Below, in pieces: positions 53,956-64,000 of a stretch of 64,000 nucleotides of DNA; the stretch's first letter is position 1, and every line of letters begins with the position of its first letter. The stretch spans positions 82,782,559-82,846,558 of the forward strand of contig CM040117.1 of the NCBI GenBank assembly GCA_022559845.1. Reading direction: 5' to 3'. A program made the position numbers and the translations under genes. The DNA is from Amorphophallus konjac. Lineage: Eukaryota > Streptophyta > Magnoliopsida > Alismatales > Araceae. The notes beneath the pieces are model-generated. The model saw only the letters and a program-made list of their open reading frames with translations. It did not search any database and was not told where the DNA came from.

Positions 53956-54400
53956 GATAATAGAATCTACCAAAGTATCCACGAGAACAGGATTGTCAGG
54001 TGGTCAATCCAAAAGGGAAGGACCCATTTGCTGGCAACTGAGAATGTAAAATCTTTACATCAGGATATTCTGCACCAGCTGGTTTTAGTTTTGCTGGCAA
54101 CCGAGCCCCTCCCCTCCCCGTGTCTGTGTCTGTGAGAGTGAGAGAGGGGAATACCTCCTCCCACGAGCAGTTGATCTCATTGCATATTAGGAGTTTAACT
54201 CTCTTCTGCGCTATCTGCTACTGACTATTAGGCTTTGGTTTGATCAACATCAGACCAACCTATTTCTTCATAAAGTCTATGTTGCGATTCCTTGGTGTGA
54301 ATTCTATTTGAGCAAAAAAAATTACTAGATCTACTCATCCCCCCTTCTAGATCCTATCCTGTCTTCTAACTATCCTATCAGTTAAACCCTTCAAACGAAC
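53956..54400 (+). mobile_element. Sirevirus-like LTR right-end fragment
   Basis: The segment ends in TCATCCCCCCTTCTAGATCC, like the U5 end of LTR A (52035-52060). No start TG and no clean primer site are found, so both boundaries are uncertain. Non-coding. Confidence 0.4.
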
Positions 54401-56005
54401 TTGAGTTTCTTCAAGTTTCACTACCATGAGCTATTTGTCACTGTTACAGAGTTATTTATCACTTCTAACGGCTATTTGTCACTCATAACGAGCTATTTGT
54501 CACCCTTATCACCCGCTAGCCGTCGAAAGGGTTCGCTTTATAACATATTGTGACTTCTGTTATCCATTTATCACCCTTACGAGACATTTATCAGCCTTGA
54601 AGCCTATTTATCACCACTGATGACTATTTGTCACCACTATGCGGTGTTAGCCATTGCAGTATCTCTATCCGGCCTCTCGTCTACTTCAATGTCTTTGCCA
54701 ACTACAAGAAGCACAGGAAAGCATTTAGTCTCAAAGAAATAGCCTGCAGATGATGTATCCGGATGAAAGGAACCTCGGTCCAAGCGATCTCATCAGCCGG
54801 AGTCAACAAAGGCGACAAAAAGGAAGGACCGAGAGTTGGTGTGATATGGCACGATCTTCACAGTCCCGTCGCTTCGATTTCCATAAAGTTGGGGAGGCAC
54901 GAAGACTCTTTTGCCCCTTCTGGGGGTTTCATCTCCTTCCTATAAATAGAGACTCTATGGTGAACCCTAAGGACATCCTGAGTTCCTTTGGCTATCAAAG
55001 ACACTCTCATGAAGATGTCGTTTGAGAAGTCAGATTCTTCGTCAGAGAAGGTTCCCCACAAACGGTTGTGCTTCCGAAAGGAAGCCCTGTCGATGCCGGA
55101 ACAGCGATCAGGGGAAAGTAGCGGCGACGACGTTTCGGAGGAATACAAGTAGGGGTACTTGCAACGGTGGCAGGACGCCTTGGTGAAGGTGGACCGCCTA
55201 TTTTATAACAAGGGGGTGTTGAGCCTCCAACCTGACAGGTTTCGTCCCAAAGAGGATGAGTAATCACTTGTACCCTCTTCCCCTATCAATATAATTTCTT
55301 TTTCTGCAACCTTTCTTTGCATGATGGATGCTTGATCTTTGTGTGATGTGGTTGCCTTGATGTGTGAGTCAAATGAAGGATACCATCTATCGCAGGTATC
55401 CTTCACCCCTGGGAGCCGTCGCCTTTGTGCATTTTTCACTGTTAAGAGCCTTTTGTCACCCCTCATACGCATTTGTCGCCCTTGTCAACCTATTTGTCAT
55501 CACTAATGTGCATTTGTTACCTCTGTCAACTTATTTGTCACCACTAATATGCATTCATCACCCTTATCATTCATTTCACCCTGCTGCTCTCATATACGGA
55601 AGGTGAACCCAAAAGAGAAAAAAAGGATAATAATAATAAAAAATCATAAAAAATGATAATCAATAAATATAATAATTTATTAGTTTGGGGGTGGGGTAGA
55701 TAAAACATCTACACCTATGTAGTGTTTTGATGATGTCAAAGGGGGAGAGAGAGTCAAGTGCTGCATTGTCTTAAGTCAATTAGGGGTTGCTGCATATTCA
55801 CTATGTCAATCTGCATCTGCATTTTAAAGGTCACGGTCTGATGTGTAATCTGCGCGCTCCACATTGTAAATTCAAATTTTTTGAAATGAAATGAAGCTTA
55901 TTGTTGAATGATTCTATTTTTCAAAACATATGGTTGATGAAAAGACTTGAATATGCTACTTGAAGCACAATGACTCATAGTTGCCATCATCAAAAAGGGG
56001 GAGAA
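54401..56005 (+). mobile_element. Sirevirus B remnant: LTR-like and 3' internal sequence
   Basis: It contains two clusters of TATTTGTCACC words (54425-54640 and 55445-55580), a + strand TATA box (CCTATAAATAG, about 54940-54950), a short acidic frame at 55009-55263 and an AT-rich zone. It then ends in two Sirevirus purine tracts (GTCAAAGGGGGAGAGAGAG at 55735-55753; CAAAAAGGGGGAGAA at 55991-56005) before an LTR start. The right half is clearly a Sirevirus 3' internal end; the left half is unresolved. Confidence 0.5.
55009..55263 (+). pseudogene. Short acidic ORF below a TATA box, unrecognised
   Basis: ATG 55009 opens 47 codons (MKMSFEKSDSSSEKV...), a TAG at 55150-55152, then 36 further codons in the same frame (GYLQRWQDALVKVDRLFYNK...) to TAA 55261. 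A TATA box lies about 65 bases before the ATG. I recognise no family. It may be the start of a gag-like or leader protein, or chance. Confidence 0.3.
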
Positions 56006-56104
56006 TGTTGTGCCCTTGGTTTTAATGGTGACAGCAGCTGATCACACAGGTTGCCCAATGGAGGAATGGCCTCCTCCCTTCCCTTGATGACACAGAGGGA
56101 ACCG
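56006..56104 (+). mobile_element. Sirevirus B 3' LTR start
   Basis: TGTTGTGCCCTTGGTTTTAA follows the polypurine tract, sharing its first bases with LTR A but then diverging, so it is another family. It is interrupted after 99 bp by Sirevirus C. Confidence 0.75.
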
Positions 56105-57459
56105 TGTGAAGTCCCGAGATTAAATGGCACCCAAGAGGGGGGTGAATTGGGTGAAGGTAGAAAAAATGAAACTGTATCGCCTTTTCTTTGTTTGTGTGAC
56201 AAGAAGCTAACAAGAGAACTAGAAATAATTAAAACCCACAGACAAAACAAGTTTTATAAGGTGAAGAAGGATTATGCAGGATAAAAGAGAATAAAAACTG
56301 AACAACACTAACACACTTATGATTAGCACAGAAGGAGGATAGAGGAAAAGGAACAAACCACACAGAGACAGCAATTTTAGGTGGTTCGGATGCCACAACG
56401 GCAACCTACGTCCACCCCTCACGGATAGTGAGGAAACCACACACTATCTTGTAGGAGGTTACAAGATCAACCACACACAACACTCACACACTAGGAAGGA
56501 GGATTCCCACGAAGGTCTAGAAACACCTTAATACACACACACACCTCCAACCAGGAACACACAAACACACACACACTGATCTAAGAGGATCCACACACTC
56601 TGGAATGTTTAAAGATTACAAGGATTACAGATGAAGCTTTGAGAGATCAAGAATGAATTCAAAACATAAGAGAAGGATCCTGATATGCTCCCCCTTAGAG
56701 GATGATTGTATGCTTTGGATGCAGCTTGAATCCTTGGACTGATTTGCACTTGATTGGATGAAGAAGGATGAAGAACATTCCTCTCGGAGCACTGTTCACG
56801 TCTATAGTGCCAAATCCCTTCTCTTCCTCTTGGCAGCCTCCCTTGATCTTCCTTAAGCATTAGGGTTTTCCAAACCCTCTTGTATAAGTTTTATAGGTTC
56901 TTGAATGGTCCAAAGACTCCCCCAGACCAGATCCACAATTTCTGGAGAGTTAGGTTGCTTAGGGATTAAACAATACCAAGAGAAAGACCACTTCTCGAAG
57001 TGACAAAAAGTCAACATTTGTTGGCAGCTCGAGGCTGGCGGTCGACCTACAAAGGCCAGCGGTCGACCGCCATTGGCCGTCCTGTAGCCATTTGGCTGCT
57101 GGGAGAATCGGTCGACCGCTAGCTCCTGGCGGTCGACCGCCAGCTTCCTCAAATTCCAGATTTCAATTCTGTTATTTTAGGTCGACCGCCAGGGGTCCAC
57201 AGGTCGACCGCCAATCTTCAATCCTGCAAAAATCAAGTGTTAGCTCTCTTGAAGCTATCCATTTGTTCGATGATTGAACCGGGCTTGTGTAAGAGTTGAT
57301 TTATGTTTGAATAAACCCATGGAAGAATTTATAACCACACAATTGACATGGGGTAAAAATTAAAGGTTTAAAGCATGAAGGTTTGCTTGAAGAATAGATA
57401 CAAGGGAGAGAAACATCTTAGGTTTTGTTATCGTCAAAATCACTCGGATATGTTCAACA
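56105..57459 (-). mobile_element. Sirevirus C 3' LTR (about 1355 bp)
   Basis: In - sense it starts TGTTGAACATATCCGAGTG at 57459 and ends about 56105 (TGTGAAGTCCCGAG on +, followed by an AAGAGGGGGGTGAATTGGGT motif). A TATA box (CCTATAAAAC on -) is near 56884-56895. Six (C)GGTCGACC(G) palindromes lie at 57039-57213. The left boundary could be 56105 or 56107. Confidence 0.8.
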
Positions 57460-57460
57460 A

Positions 57461-57473
57461 TCTCCCCCTTTTT
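57461..57473 (-). other. Sirevirus C polypurine tract
   Basis: TCTCCCCCTTTTT on +, so AAAAAGGGGGAGA on -, next to the LTR. A second copy (CCAAAGGGGGAGAAGTAGG on -) is at 57941-57959. Confidence 0.85.
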
Positions 57474-58028
57474 GATGGTGACAAAACCTAGGCAGTAGAA
57501 TTGCATTTTCACAAATGTGCTTTTGAAAGAGTTTTAGAAGCTTCGTTAGTCACAAATGAGATACGTGGAAATCCATCAAGTTGAATCTTCTAAACTCACG
57601 ATTTGAAAGCATTCGAAATGCTCATATCACCAAACATATCACTACCAACACAAGCATGTCAACGAATTCATACCAACCATTCAAAACTTATTTGTCGTAT
57701 TGACAAGAGGTGAGAAGGAAAGGAGCCAATCTTGTAACGTCAAAGAGTGCATTCTTCCATTCATTTTCATTTGATCCATACAAGGTACACTGAATGCAGA
57801 AGGGAGAAATGAGCTTGACACGCTAAGGAATGCAACCACTAATGCATACAATATGCTCAAACTACGATGCAAGAGATAGACAGGCATGCAAGCAGGCAAA
57901 CGCCAAACACACATAGCATATATATATATAAGCCTAATAGCCTACTTCTCCCCCTTTGGCATCAGCAAAAAGGAGAGGGAGGGGATACAAAAAGTGGACA
58001 AAAGGGACGCTAGAGACCCAAAAAGCAG
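57474..58028. other. 3' UTR of Sirevirus C
   Basis: Non-coding sequence between the env-like stop and the LTR. It contains the second purine tract and a short (AT)n run at 57919-57930. No gene is seen. Confidence 0.6.
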
Positions 58029-59414
58029 CTACACAGCAGGGGGATCCTCAGCTTCCTCGCCATGAACACCATCCGGCGGACCATCACCATGGGGGGAACC
58101 AGCAGGAGCAGGAGCAGGAGGAGGAGGAAGACGATCCTCAAGGTTATGAAGAATGGCATCATAATGACGGAGCTGGTTACGGAGGGAAAGAAGGGTGTGG
58201 TTTGTGGTGCGAAAGGCCTCACGGTTATCTTCATGGCTGGCAAAGAGAGTGGCTATGTGGAGAGAAAGATCATCCAGAGCAAGGGTGAAGGTATCCATTT
58301 GTCCAGTCATGGTGTCCATAAAAGTATCCAAACGCCAAAGGGAGGAGTCAAGCCGAGTTTCCATGCCAAAAAGGTGCCTGTCAAGAGCCTCATAGTCCCC
58401 CCAAGTGGAATGCCCAGCACCCTGAGTAGAAGACTCCCCATGAAAGTGCTGTGGTGGAGGAGGGAGATCCGCTGGAGGAGGTGGCACAACTGCAGGCTGA
58501 ACTGGTGTAGGTGCATTTTGGTTATCTTGCTGTGGGTCCGGCGCTTGTTCTTCTTCACTACCAATTTCTTCCCCATAAACTGGGACAGCACGGCGAATTT
58601 CACCATTTGCATCCCTGTAATATCCCATATCGGAGAAAAGCTTATGCTCATTGTAAATGTTATCATGGCGGACTAGAACAGACTGCTCATTCTCCAATGG
58701 GACCCCGACAAAGATGAACACTCCAGTGAGCTGAGAGGCATAGGGCAGGGATCGCCGTAAATGTGTACGGCATCGAGTTATCAATTGAGTCATGAGCCAT
58801 CCCATATTAACCAAGTCGCCATTCATAACATGTTAGAACAGGAAACGGTGCACTTCTGTCACTTCATCTCGGCTCCCACTCTTGGGATAAATAAGTGTAG
58901 TAAACATGTGATGAATAACCCATTGTAATGCGGGAAAGTAGTTGGCATTCAGCTCAATGAGGTCACTCACACCACGAACAAAATCACAGCTCGTCATGGC
59001 AATAAAACTGGCCTCAACCTCACCATGCCCAAAAAGCATGTCTGCACCATGGGAGGAAACACCTAGGGCATTATGGAATAATTCTGCATTAATGCGGATC
59101 TCAATACCTTGAACCATTGTATACAAGCTTCCATTTCTGTCAACCAAATTCCCATAGAACTGTTGTACTAGATAGGGATAGAAGCGATTGTATCTAGTGA
59201 CAAAATCAAGCCATCCCGGTTGCATTGAAAAAACTGTATAGATGTCGGGCAGGATTTGATTCAACTCTTGAAAATCAACAAGACGAGGCTCGATGATAGA
59301 CCTCGGAGGTAACCTGCGTGCGGGAGCTTGTGGTGGAGGTGCGGCCGGAGCTTCACGTCTCTGAGCACCAGGTTCCCCTTGGAAAAGATGCCGAGCACTC
59401 CTTCGAGGTGCCAT
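58029..59414 (-). pseudogene. Sirevirus env-like protein, one premature stop
   Basis: About 460 codons from ATG 59414 (MAPRRSARHLFQ). The N-terminal half matches the putative plant transposon protein domain found in Sirevirus env-like ORFs: FVTRYNRFYPYLVQQFYGNLVDR, VQGIEIRINAELFHNALGV, FPALQWVIHHMFTTLIYPK. A TAA at 58833-58835, where Gln is expected, splits it. The same frame resumes HVMNGDLVNMGWLMTQLI and RRSLPYASQLTGVFIFVGV. The rest has a Pro/Gln-rich linker and a helical, possibly coiled-coil, C-terminus (LRNQLRHYDAILHNLEDR) and a Pro/Gly-rich tail. No clear membrane segment is seen, so an envelope role is not supported here. Confidence 0.8.
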
Positions 59415-60213
59415 TTTAGACTAGGAAACCCGCTGAAGAGAGTATCCTCTAGAGAGGTAGAACCTCTACCTTGGGATGGAGAGGGAGACACCGGGAAGAA
59501 CTAAGAACACCGTCTCCACACTCTGGAGCTCAAGGAAGGTTGGCATGAGTGCACGAACGCCGGCGAGGAGACGTTCCGAAATGGAAACCAATCGACCGGA
59601 TCGTGCTAGGGTAGAAACAGTGTGGGGTTTTTAGGGCTTGAAAGGTGGGAGGGAGATGTGCTAGAGTGGAGGTGGAATAAGGGAGAGAGAAGGGAGAGTG
59701 ATAGAATGAGAAAGGGGGGAAGAAAACCCCCTTAAAGTAGGGTTTGGATGCGGTTGACCCGGGCCGGTTCGCCACTGGCGGTCGACCGGCACGAAGCCAG
59801 CGGTCGACCGCTGGGGCCTAAATCCCAAGAAAAGACCCCGAGAGATAGGAAGAACCCCAGCTAGCCACTACCGGAGATAGAAGTGGGCTCCAAGACCCTT
59901 GGACCCCCCCATTTTCACAGATCATTCTTCATTCTTTTTTTTATTTCTTTTCTTTTGCTAACCCACGAATGATATCAAGCATGAGTCGACTACGGAAACC
60001 CTTTAATGGAGACTGCTAAGAGCACTAGATCACTAGTCCACGTTTACCTATCAAGGAATATTCAGTTGTAGAAAAATGTCAAGGAATAAGTGTATATAAA
60101 TATAAGTACAGGCACACATGCTAGGAATAGTCATACACAATAAAAGTGAACCACACACAATGCATGCATCTCACATGATCTACCCAACAAAAAAGAAACA
60201 ACCTAATGCAGAC
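59415..60213. other. Spacer between pol and env-like ORF of Sirevirus C
   Basis: Non-coding. It holds two CGGTCGACCG palindromes (59777-59812) like those of the LTR, then a pyrimidine-rich leader-like stretch on the - strand toward the env-like ATG. No ORF worth calling. Confidence 0.6.
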
Positions 60214-61408
60214 TTAAGTGCGTATGCCCTCACCCTTACACATGCCAAGTTCTCGCCTGATTTTTTTGAATTGATCCTGATTTAGAGGTTTTGTGAAGAT
60301 GTCAGCCAATTGGTTAAGAGAATCAATGAACTTGAACTCAAAGACCCCTTTGCCTACATTATCTCTCAGAAAATGATGCCGAATGTCAATGTGTTTGGTT
60401 CTGGAGTGTTGAACAGGATTTTTGGAGAGACACTCGTATTATCACAGAAGATCGGCACACAATCCACTTCAACATTCAAATCAAGCAATTGATTTTTGAT
60501 CCAAAGTACTTGGGCTCCACAACTTCCGGCGGCTACATATTCAGCCTCGGCCGTTGAGAGAGCTACTGGATGTTGTTTCTTAGAGGCCATGAAACAAGGC
60601 ACCCGCCAAGAAACTGACAGTACCCACTTGTACTTTTACGATCTACAATGCATCCGGCGTAATCCGCATCGGTATACGCAATTAACTCAAAAGAACTACC
60701 AATGGGAAACCACAAGCCAAAGTCAATAGTGTCAATTAGATACTTGAAAATGCGTTTAACAGCTGATAAGTGAGATTCTTTAGGGCATGATTGGAAACGG
60801 GCACAGAGACATACACAGAATTGAATGTCAGGGTGGCATGCTGTAAGGTACAGTAGTGATCCGATCATACCTCGAAATAGTGTGGAATCTACTGTTTTAC
60901 CATTTTCATCCTTATCCAGCTTTGTGGTGGTGGCCATGGGAGTTGATATGGGTTTTGCTTCTGCCATCCCGTATTTCTTTAGCAATTCCATAGTATACTT
61001 TGCTTGATTTATAAAAATTCCTTCTGAAGTTTGTTTCACCTGCAATCCAAGAAAGAAATTTAGCTCTCCCATTAAGCTCATCTCGAATTCTCCTTGCATG
61101 GCCTTTGCAAAATCCTCGCATAAGGCATTATCAGAAGCTCCAAAAATAATATCATCCACATACACTTGAACCACCAAAATGTCCTTACCTGATTTCCTTG
61201 TGAAAAGTGTTTGATCAACCTTACCTCTCTTGAACCCATTTTCAGCAAGAAAAGAAGTAAGCCGTTCATACCATGCCCTTGGTGCTTGTTTTAGTCCGTA
61301 CAAGGCCTTTTGGAGCTTGTACACGTGTCGTGGATGTTTGGAATCTTCAAAACCTGGCGGCTGCTCTACAAAGACATCCTCCTTGATATAGCCGTTAAGA
61401 AATGCAGA
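60214..61408 (-). pseudogene. pol: Copia pol 3' end: reverse transcriptase and RNase H
   Basis: Frame 61411-60563 starts inside RT ([20 protein letters not shown]) and includes [15 protein letters not shown], the catalytic [19 protein letters not shown], the RT-RNase H link [15 protein letters not shown] and [10 protein letters not shown], the first RNase H Asp. A one-base deletion near 60590 moves to the frame with [15 protein letters not shown] and FCDNTS. A second shift near 60435 leads to LADIFTKPLNQDQF and the stop at 60214. RT is copied cleanly, but CACTA 2 removes its front at 61409. Confidence 0.9.
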
Positions 61409-61429
61409 CACAACCAGAAAAAGTGGGAT

Positions 61430-61950
61430 TTCAGACGGACGTTATCCGTCTCAAATCCGTCTGAAAATCCGTCGCAACACATATTTGTAACGGATTTCCG
61501 ACGGATTTAAGACCGAACTCGACCGTCTGAAATTCTTAGTCACAAATTTGTGACAGTTAACTTTTCGGTCTGAAATTCCGTCTGAAATTAAGACACAAAT
61601 AATTTCGGTCATAAATTCCGTCTAAATCTCACACGATAAAATTTCCGTATGTAATTATCAGTCTGAAATTTCCGTCTGTATTTCATACGGTTTTTAAGAC
61701 GGATTTATTATCCGTTGTAAATACCGTCCGTAATCCGTCTGAAATATTGTCTGAAATCCGTCTTTATTTCTGCCGGATATTACGACGGATTACTTTGTCG
61801 TCGTAACTTCCAACGACGGTTCCATATGTTGTTCGTCCTAAATCCGTCGGTGTTTAAAACGTAATTCACGACGGATATAAATTCCGTCTGAAATTACCGT
61901 CTCTATTACAAACGTCATTTCAGACGGATTATAAATCCGTCTGAAAAAAA
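61430..61950. repeat. CACTA 2 subterminal repeats
   Basis: More than twenty direct and inverted copies of CCGTCTGAAAT/ATTTCAGACGG variants lie in 520 bp. The core word differs from CACTA 1 (GACGTATTT) but layout is the same. Confidence 0.85.
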
Positions 61951-62213
61951 ATATATTTTTTTAAAAATTTAAGTTTATTTATCTAATAAACCTGTTAAAA
62001 AAAATTATTGGAACTAACCACAAAAAAAAACTCAACATCAACATACCCAAATAAATAAACACCACCGAAAAAATCTCAACATAACATAGATGTTCAAATA
62101 AATAAACACCACCAATAAAAAAATTCAACACCATGCTGACAAAATAAATACAAAGAAAAACACATTAACCCTGCTGATCCGTCTGAATAACATAAAACAA
62201 ATATCATTAAACA

Positions 62214-62306
62214 TCAAGAAATATCTGGTACATCGTCAATATCCTCATCATCCATATCGTCACTGCCCTGCTCATCTCCTCTGTCGCTGCCCGCAGAAGG
62301 ATCCCC
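62214..62306 (-). CDS. CACTA 2 transposon protein, last exon
   Basis: After an AATGTAG acceptor the exon reads G-D-P-S-A-G-S-D-R-G-D-E-Q-G and an Asp-rich end (DDMDDEDIDDVPDIS) to TGA 62214-62216. Its start matches the CACTA 1 last exon (24766-24819). It is an acidic C-terminus; the upstream exons are outside the window. Confidence 0.6.
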   Translation of the reverse strand, partial: GDPSAGSDRGDEQGSDDMDDEDIDDVPDIS

Positions 62307-62442
62307 CTACATTAAAAAAATAATAACATTCATTCATAGATAAAAAAATTAGTGCGAAGAAATGAGCATAAATATAAATCAAACATATCAAATTGATAAC
62401 TGCAGATTTTATAGATCAACTACTAGCTTGAAACAATATTTA

Positions 62443-64000
62443 GACCCCCGGACCTGACCTGGGAGTTCATTTAAGCTAAGTTTATTTTAAAACTGAACTT
62501 TGAGTGCCGAGCTCAAACCGGACATCCGATTTGGATTCCGTCAGTTCTGACAAGTCACTTTCATCTCCCCGGTCGCGTTGGAATGATCGGCACGGCCGTC
62601 CGACCGGTATTTCCAATTTTAGACCCCCGGACCCGACCTGGTAGTTCATTTAAACTAAGTGTATTTTAAAACTGAGCTTTGAGCGCCGAGCTCAAACCGG
62701 ACATCCGATTTGGATTCCGTCAGTTCTGACAAGTCACTTTCATCTCCCCGGTCGCGTTGGAATGATCGGCACGGCCGTCCGACTTGTATTTCCAATTTTA
62801 GACCCCCGGACCCGACCTGGTAGTTCATTTAAACTAAGTGTATTTTAAAACTGAACTTTGAGCGCCGAGCTCAAACCGGACATCCGATTTAGATTCCGTC
62901 AGTTCTGACAAGTCACTTTCATCTCCCCGGTCGCGTTGGAATGATCGGCACGGCCGTCCGACCGGTATTTCCAATTTTAGACCCCCGGACCCGACCTGGT
63001 AGTTCATTTAAACTAAGTGTATTTTAAAACTGAACTTTTAGCGCCGAGCTCAAACCGGGCATCCGATTTGGATTCCGTCAGTTCTGACAAGTCACTTTCA
63101 TCTCCCCGGTTGTGTTGGAATGATCGGCACGGCCGTCCGACTTGTATTTCAAGTTTTTGACCCCCGGACCTGACCTGGGAGTTCATTTAAGCTAAGTTTA
63201 TTTTAAAACTGAACTTTGAGTGCCGAGCTCAAACCGGACATCCGATTTAGATTCCGTCAGTTCTGACAAGTCACTTTCATCTCCCCGGTCGCGTTGGAAT
63301 GATCGGCACGGCCGTCCGACCGGTATTTCCAATTTTAGACCCCCGGACCCGACCTGGTAGTTCATTTAAACTAAGTATATTTTAAAACTGAACTTTGAGC
63401 GCCGAGCTCAAACCGGGCATCCGATTTGGATTCCGTCAGTTCTGACAAGTCACTTTCATCTCCCCGGTCGCGTTGGAATGATCGGCACGGCCGTCCGACC
63501 GGTATTTCCAATTTTAGACCCCCGGACCCGACCTGGTAGTTCATTTAAACTAAGTGTATTTTAAAACTGAACTTTTAGCGCCGAGCTCAAACCGGACATC
63601 CGATTTGGATTCCGTCAGTTCTGACAAGTCACTTTCATCTCCCCGGTCGCGTTGGAATGATCGGCACGGCCGTCCGACCGGTATTTCCAATTTTAGACCC
63701 CCGGACCCGACCTGGTAGTTCATTTAAACTAAGTGTATTTTAAAACTGAACTTTTAGCGCCGAGCTCAAACCGGGCATCCGATTTGGATTCCGTCAGTTC
63801 TGACAAGTCACTTTCATCTCCCCGGTTGTGTTGGAATGATCGGCACGGCCGTCCGACTTGTATTTCAAGTTTTTGACCCCCGGACCTGACCTGGGAGTTC
63901 ATTTAAGCTAAGTTTATTTTAAAACTGAACTTTTAGCGCCGAGCTCAAACCGGACATCCGATTTGGATTCCGCCAGTTCTGACAAGTCACTTTCATCTCC
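62443..64000. repeat. 179-bp satellite-like array in CACTA 2 intron
   Basis: Monomers begin GACCCCCGGACC at 62443, 62622, 62801, 62980, 63159, 63338, 63517, 63696 and 63875, a strict 179-bp step, and run off the window. Monomers 1, 5 and 9 share CTGACCTGGGAG and AAGCTAAGTTTA. Monomers 4 and 8 share CCGGTTGTGTTGG and AAGTTTTTGA. This gives a four-monomer, 716-bp higher-order repeat. Confidence 0.95.

Larger units (their letters stand above)
56105..61408 (-). mobile_element. Sirevirus C, 3' half, interrupted by CACTA 2
   Basis: In - sense the order is RT/RNase H, spacer, env-like ORF, purine tracts, 3' LTR. This is the Sirevirus (Maximus/SIRE) arrangement, with an env-like ORF after pol. The 5' half lies beyond CACTA 2 or outside the window, so target duplication cannot be tested. 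Confidence 0.85.
61409..64000 (-). mobile_element. CACTA transposon 2, terminal segment
   Basis: It begins CACAACCAGAAAAAGTGGG, a CACTA-type end with one change in the CACTA word, exactly where the Copia RT frame breaks. Subterminal repeats, an AT-rich zone, the last exon of a transposon protein on -, and a tandem array in its intron follow. It continues past the window. Confidence 0.8.

Overview
The window is a gene-poor, repeat-saturated stretch of a flowering-plant nuclear genome, probably pericentromeric or otherwise heterochromatic. I find no host gene, rRNA, tRNA or CRISPR array. Almost every base can be placed in plant retrotransposons (Ty3/Gypsy of the Tat/Ogre, Tekay/Del and chromoviral lineages; Ty1/Copia Sireviruses), one L1-type LINE, two CACTA transposons, or tandem repeats. 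Diagnostic marks are initiator-Met-tRNA primer sites beside LTRs, polypurine tracts, CACTA termini, and domain remnants (gag, retropepsin, FIDD/YADD/YVDD reverse transcriptases, integrase).

Layout. (1) 1-15965, + strand: a Tat/Ogre-type element with two adjacent, diverged gag copies and no pol, then about 7 kb of 3' UTR made of at least five unrelated tandem arrays, a polypurine tract, and an LTR from 11686. That LTR seems to be shared with a second Ogre-like element whose first ORF breaks off at 15965. (2) 16001-23063, - strand: a decayed Tekay/Del-type element with integrase, RNase H, RT, protease and gag remnants and one complete 3.26-kb LTR, inserted into a Tat protease fragment (23064-23548). 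(3) 23549-53950: a CACTA element carrying a deep nest in its last intron. (4) 53950-61408: Sirevirus remnants, including a - strand element with an almost intact env-like ORF and a pol 3' end. (5) 61409-64000: the end of a second CACTA with a 179-bp satellite array in its intron.

The nest in (3) can be unwrapped with target-site duplications seen directly. A Sirevirus LTR (24981-52114, split into three pieces) sits in the CACTA intron. A 5'-truncated LINE (25761-38667) sits in that LTR with a 16-bp duplication. A complete 8.6-kb Gypsy-like non-autonomous element (29478-38058, duplication CGGTC) sits in the LINE. A complete 12.4-kb non-autonomous Sirevirus (38994-51364, duplication AAGGT) sits in the same LTR, and a solo LTR (47718-50052, duplication GGGTC) sits in its 5' LTR.

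The most novel item is the 1115-codon ORF of the 8.6-kb element (32240-35587, - strand). It has a degenerate retropepsin-like N-terminus and an integrase C-terminal tail. Between them, where RT, RNase H and the integrase core should be, lie two copies of an unrecognised domain of about 180 residues, a proline-rich linker and four G-C-x-G-P-P repeats. Also of interest are Ogre 3' UTR repeats found inside the non-autonomous Sirevirus in the same sense orientation, GGTCGACC palindrome clusters upstream of the TATA box in three Sirevirus LTR families, and the four-monomer higher-order organisation of the 179-bp array. All identities quoted are by eye; nothing was aligned computationally.
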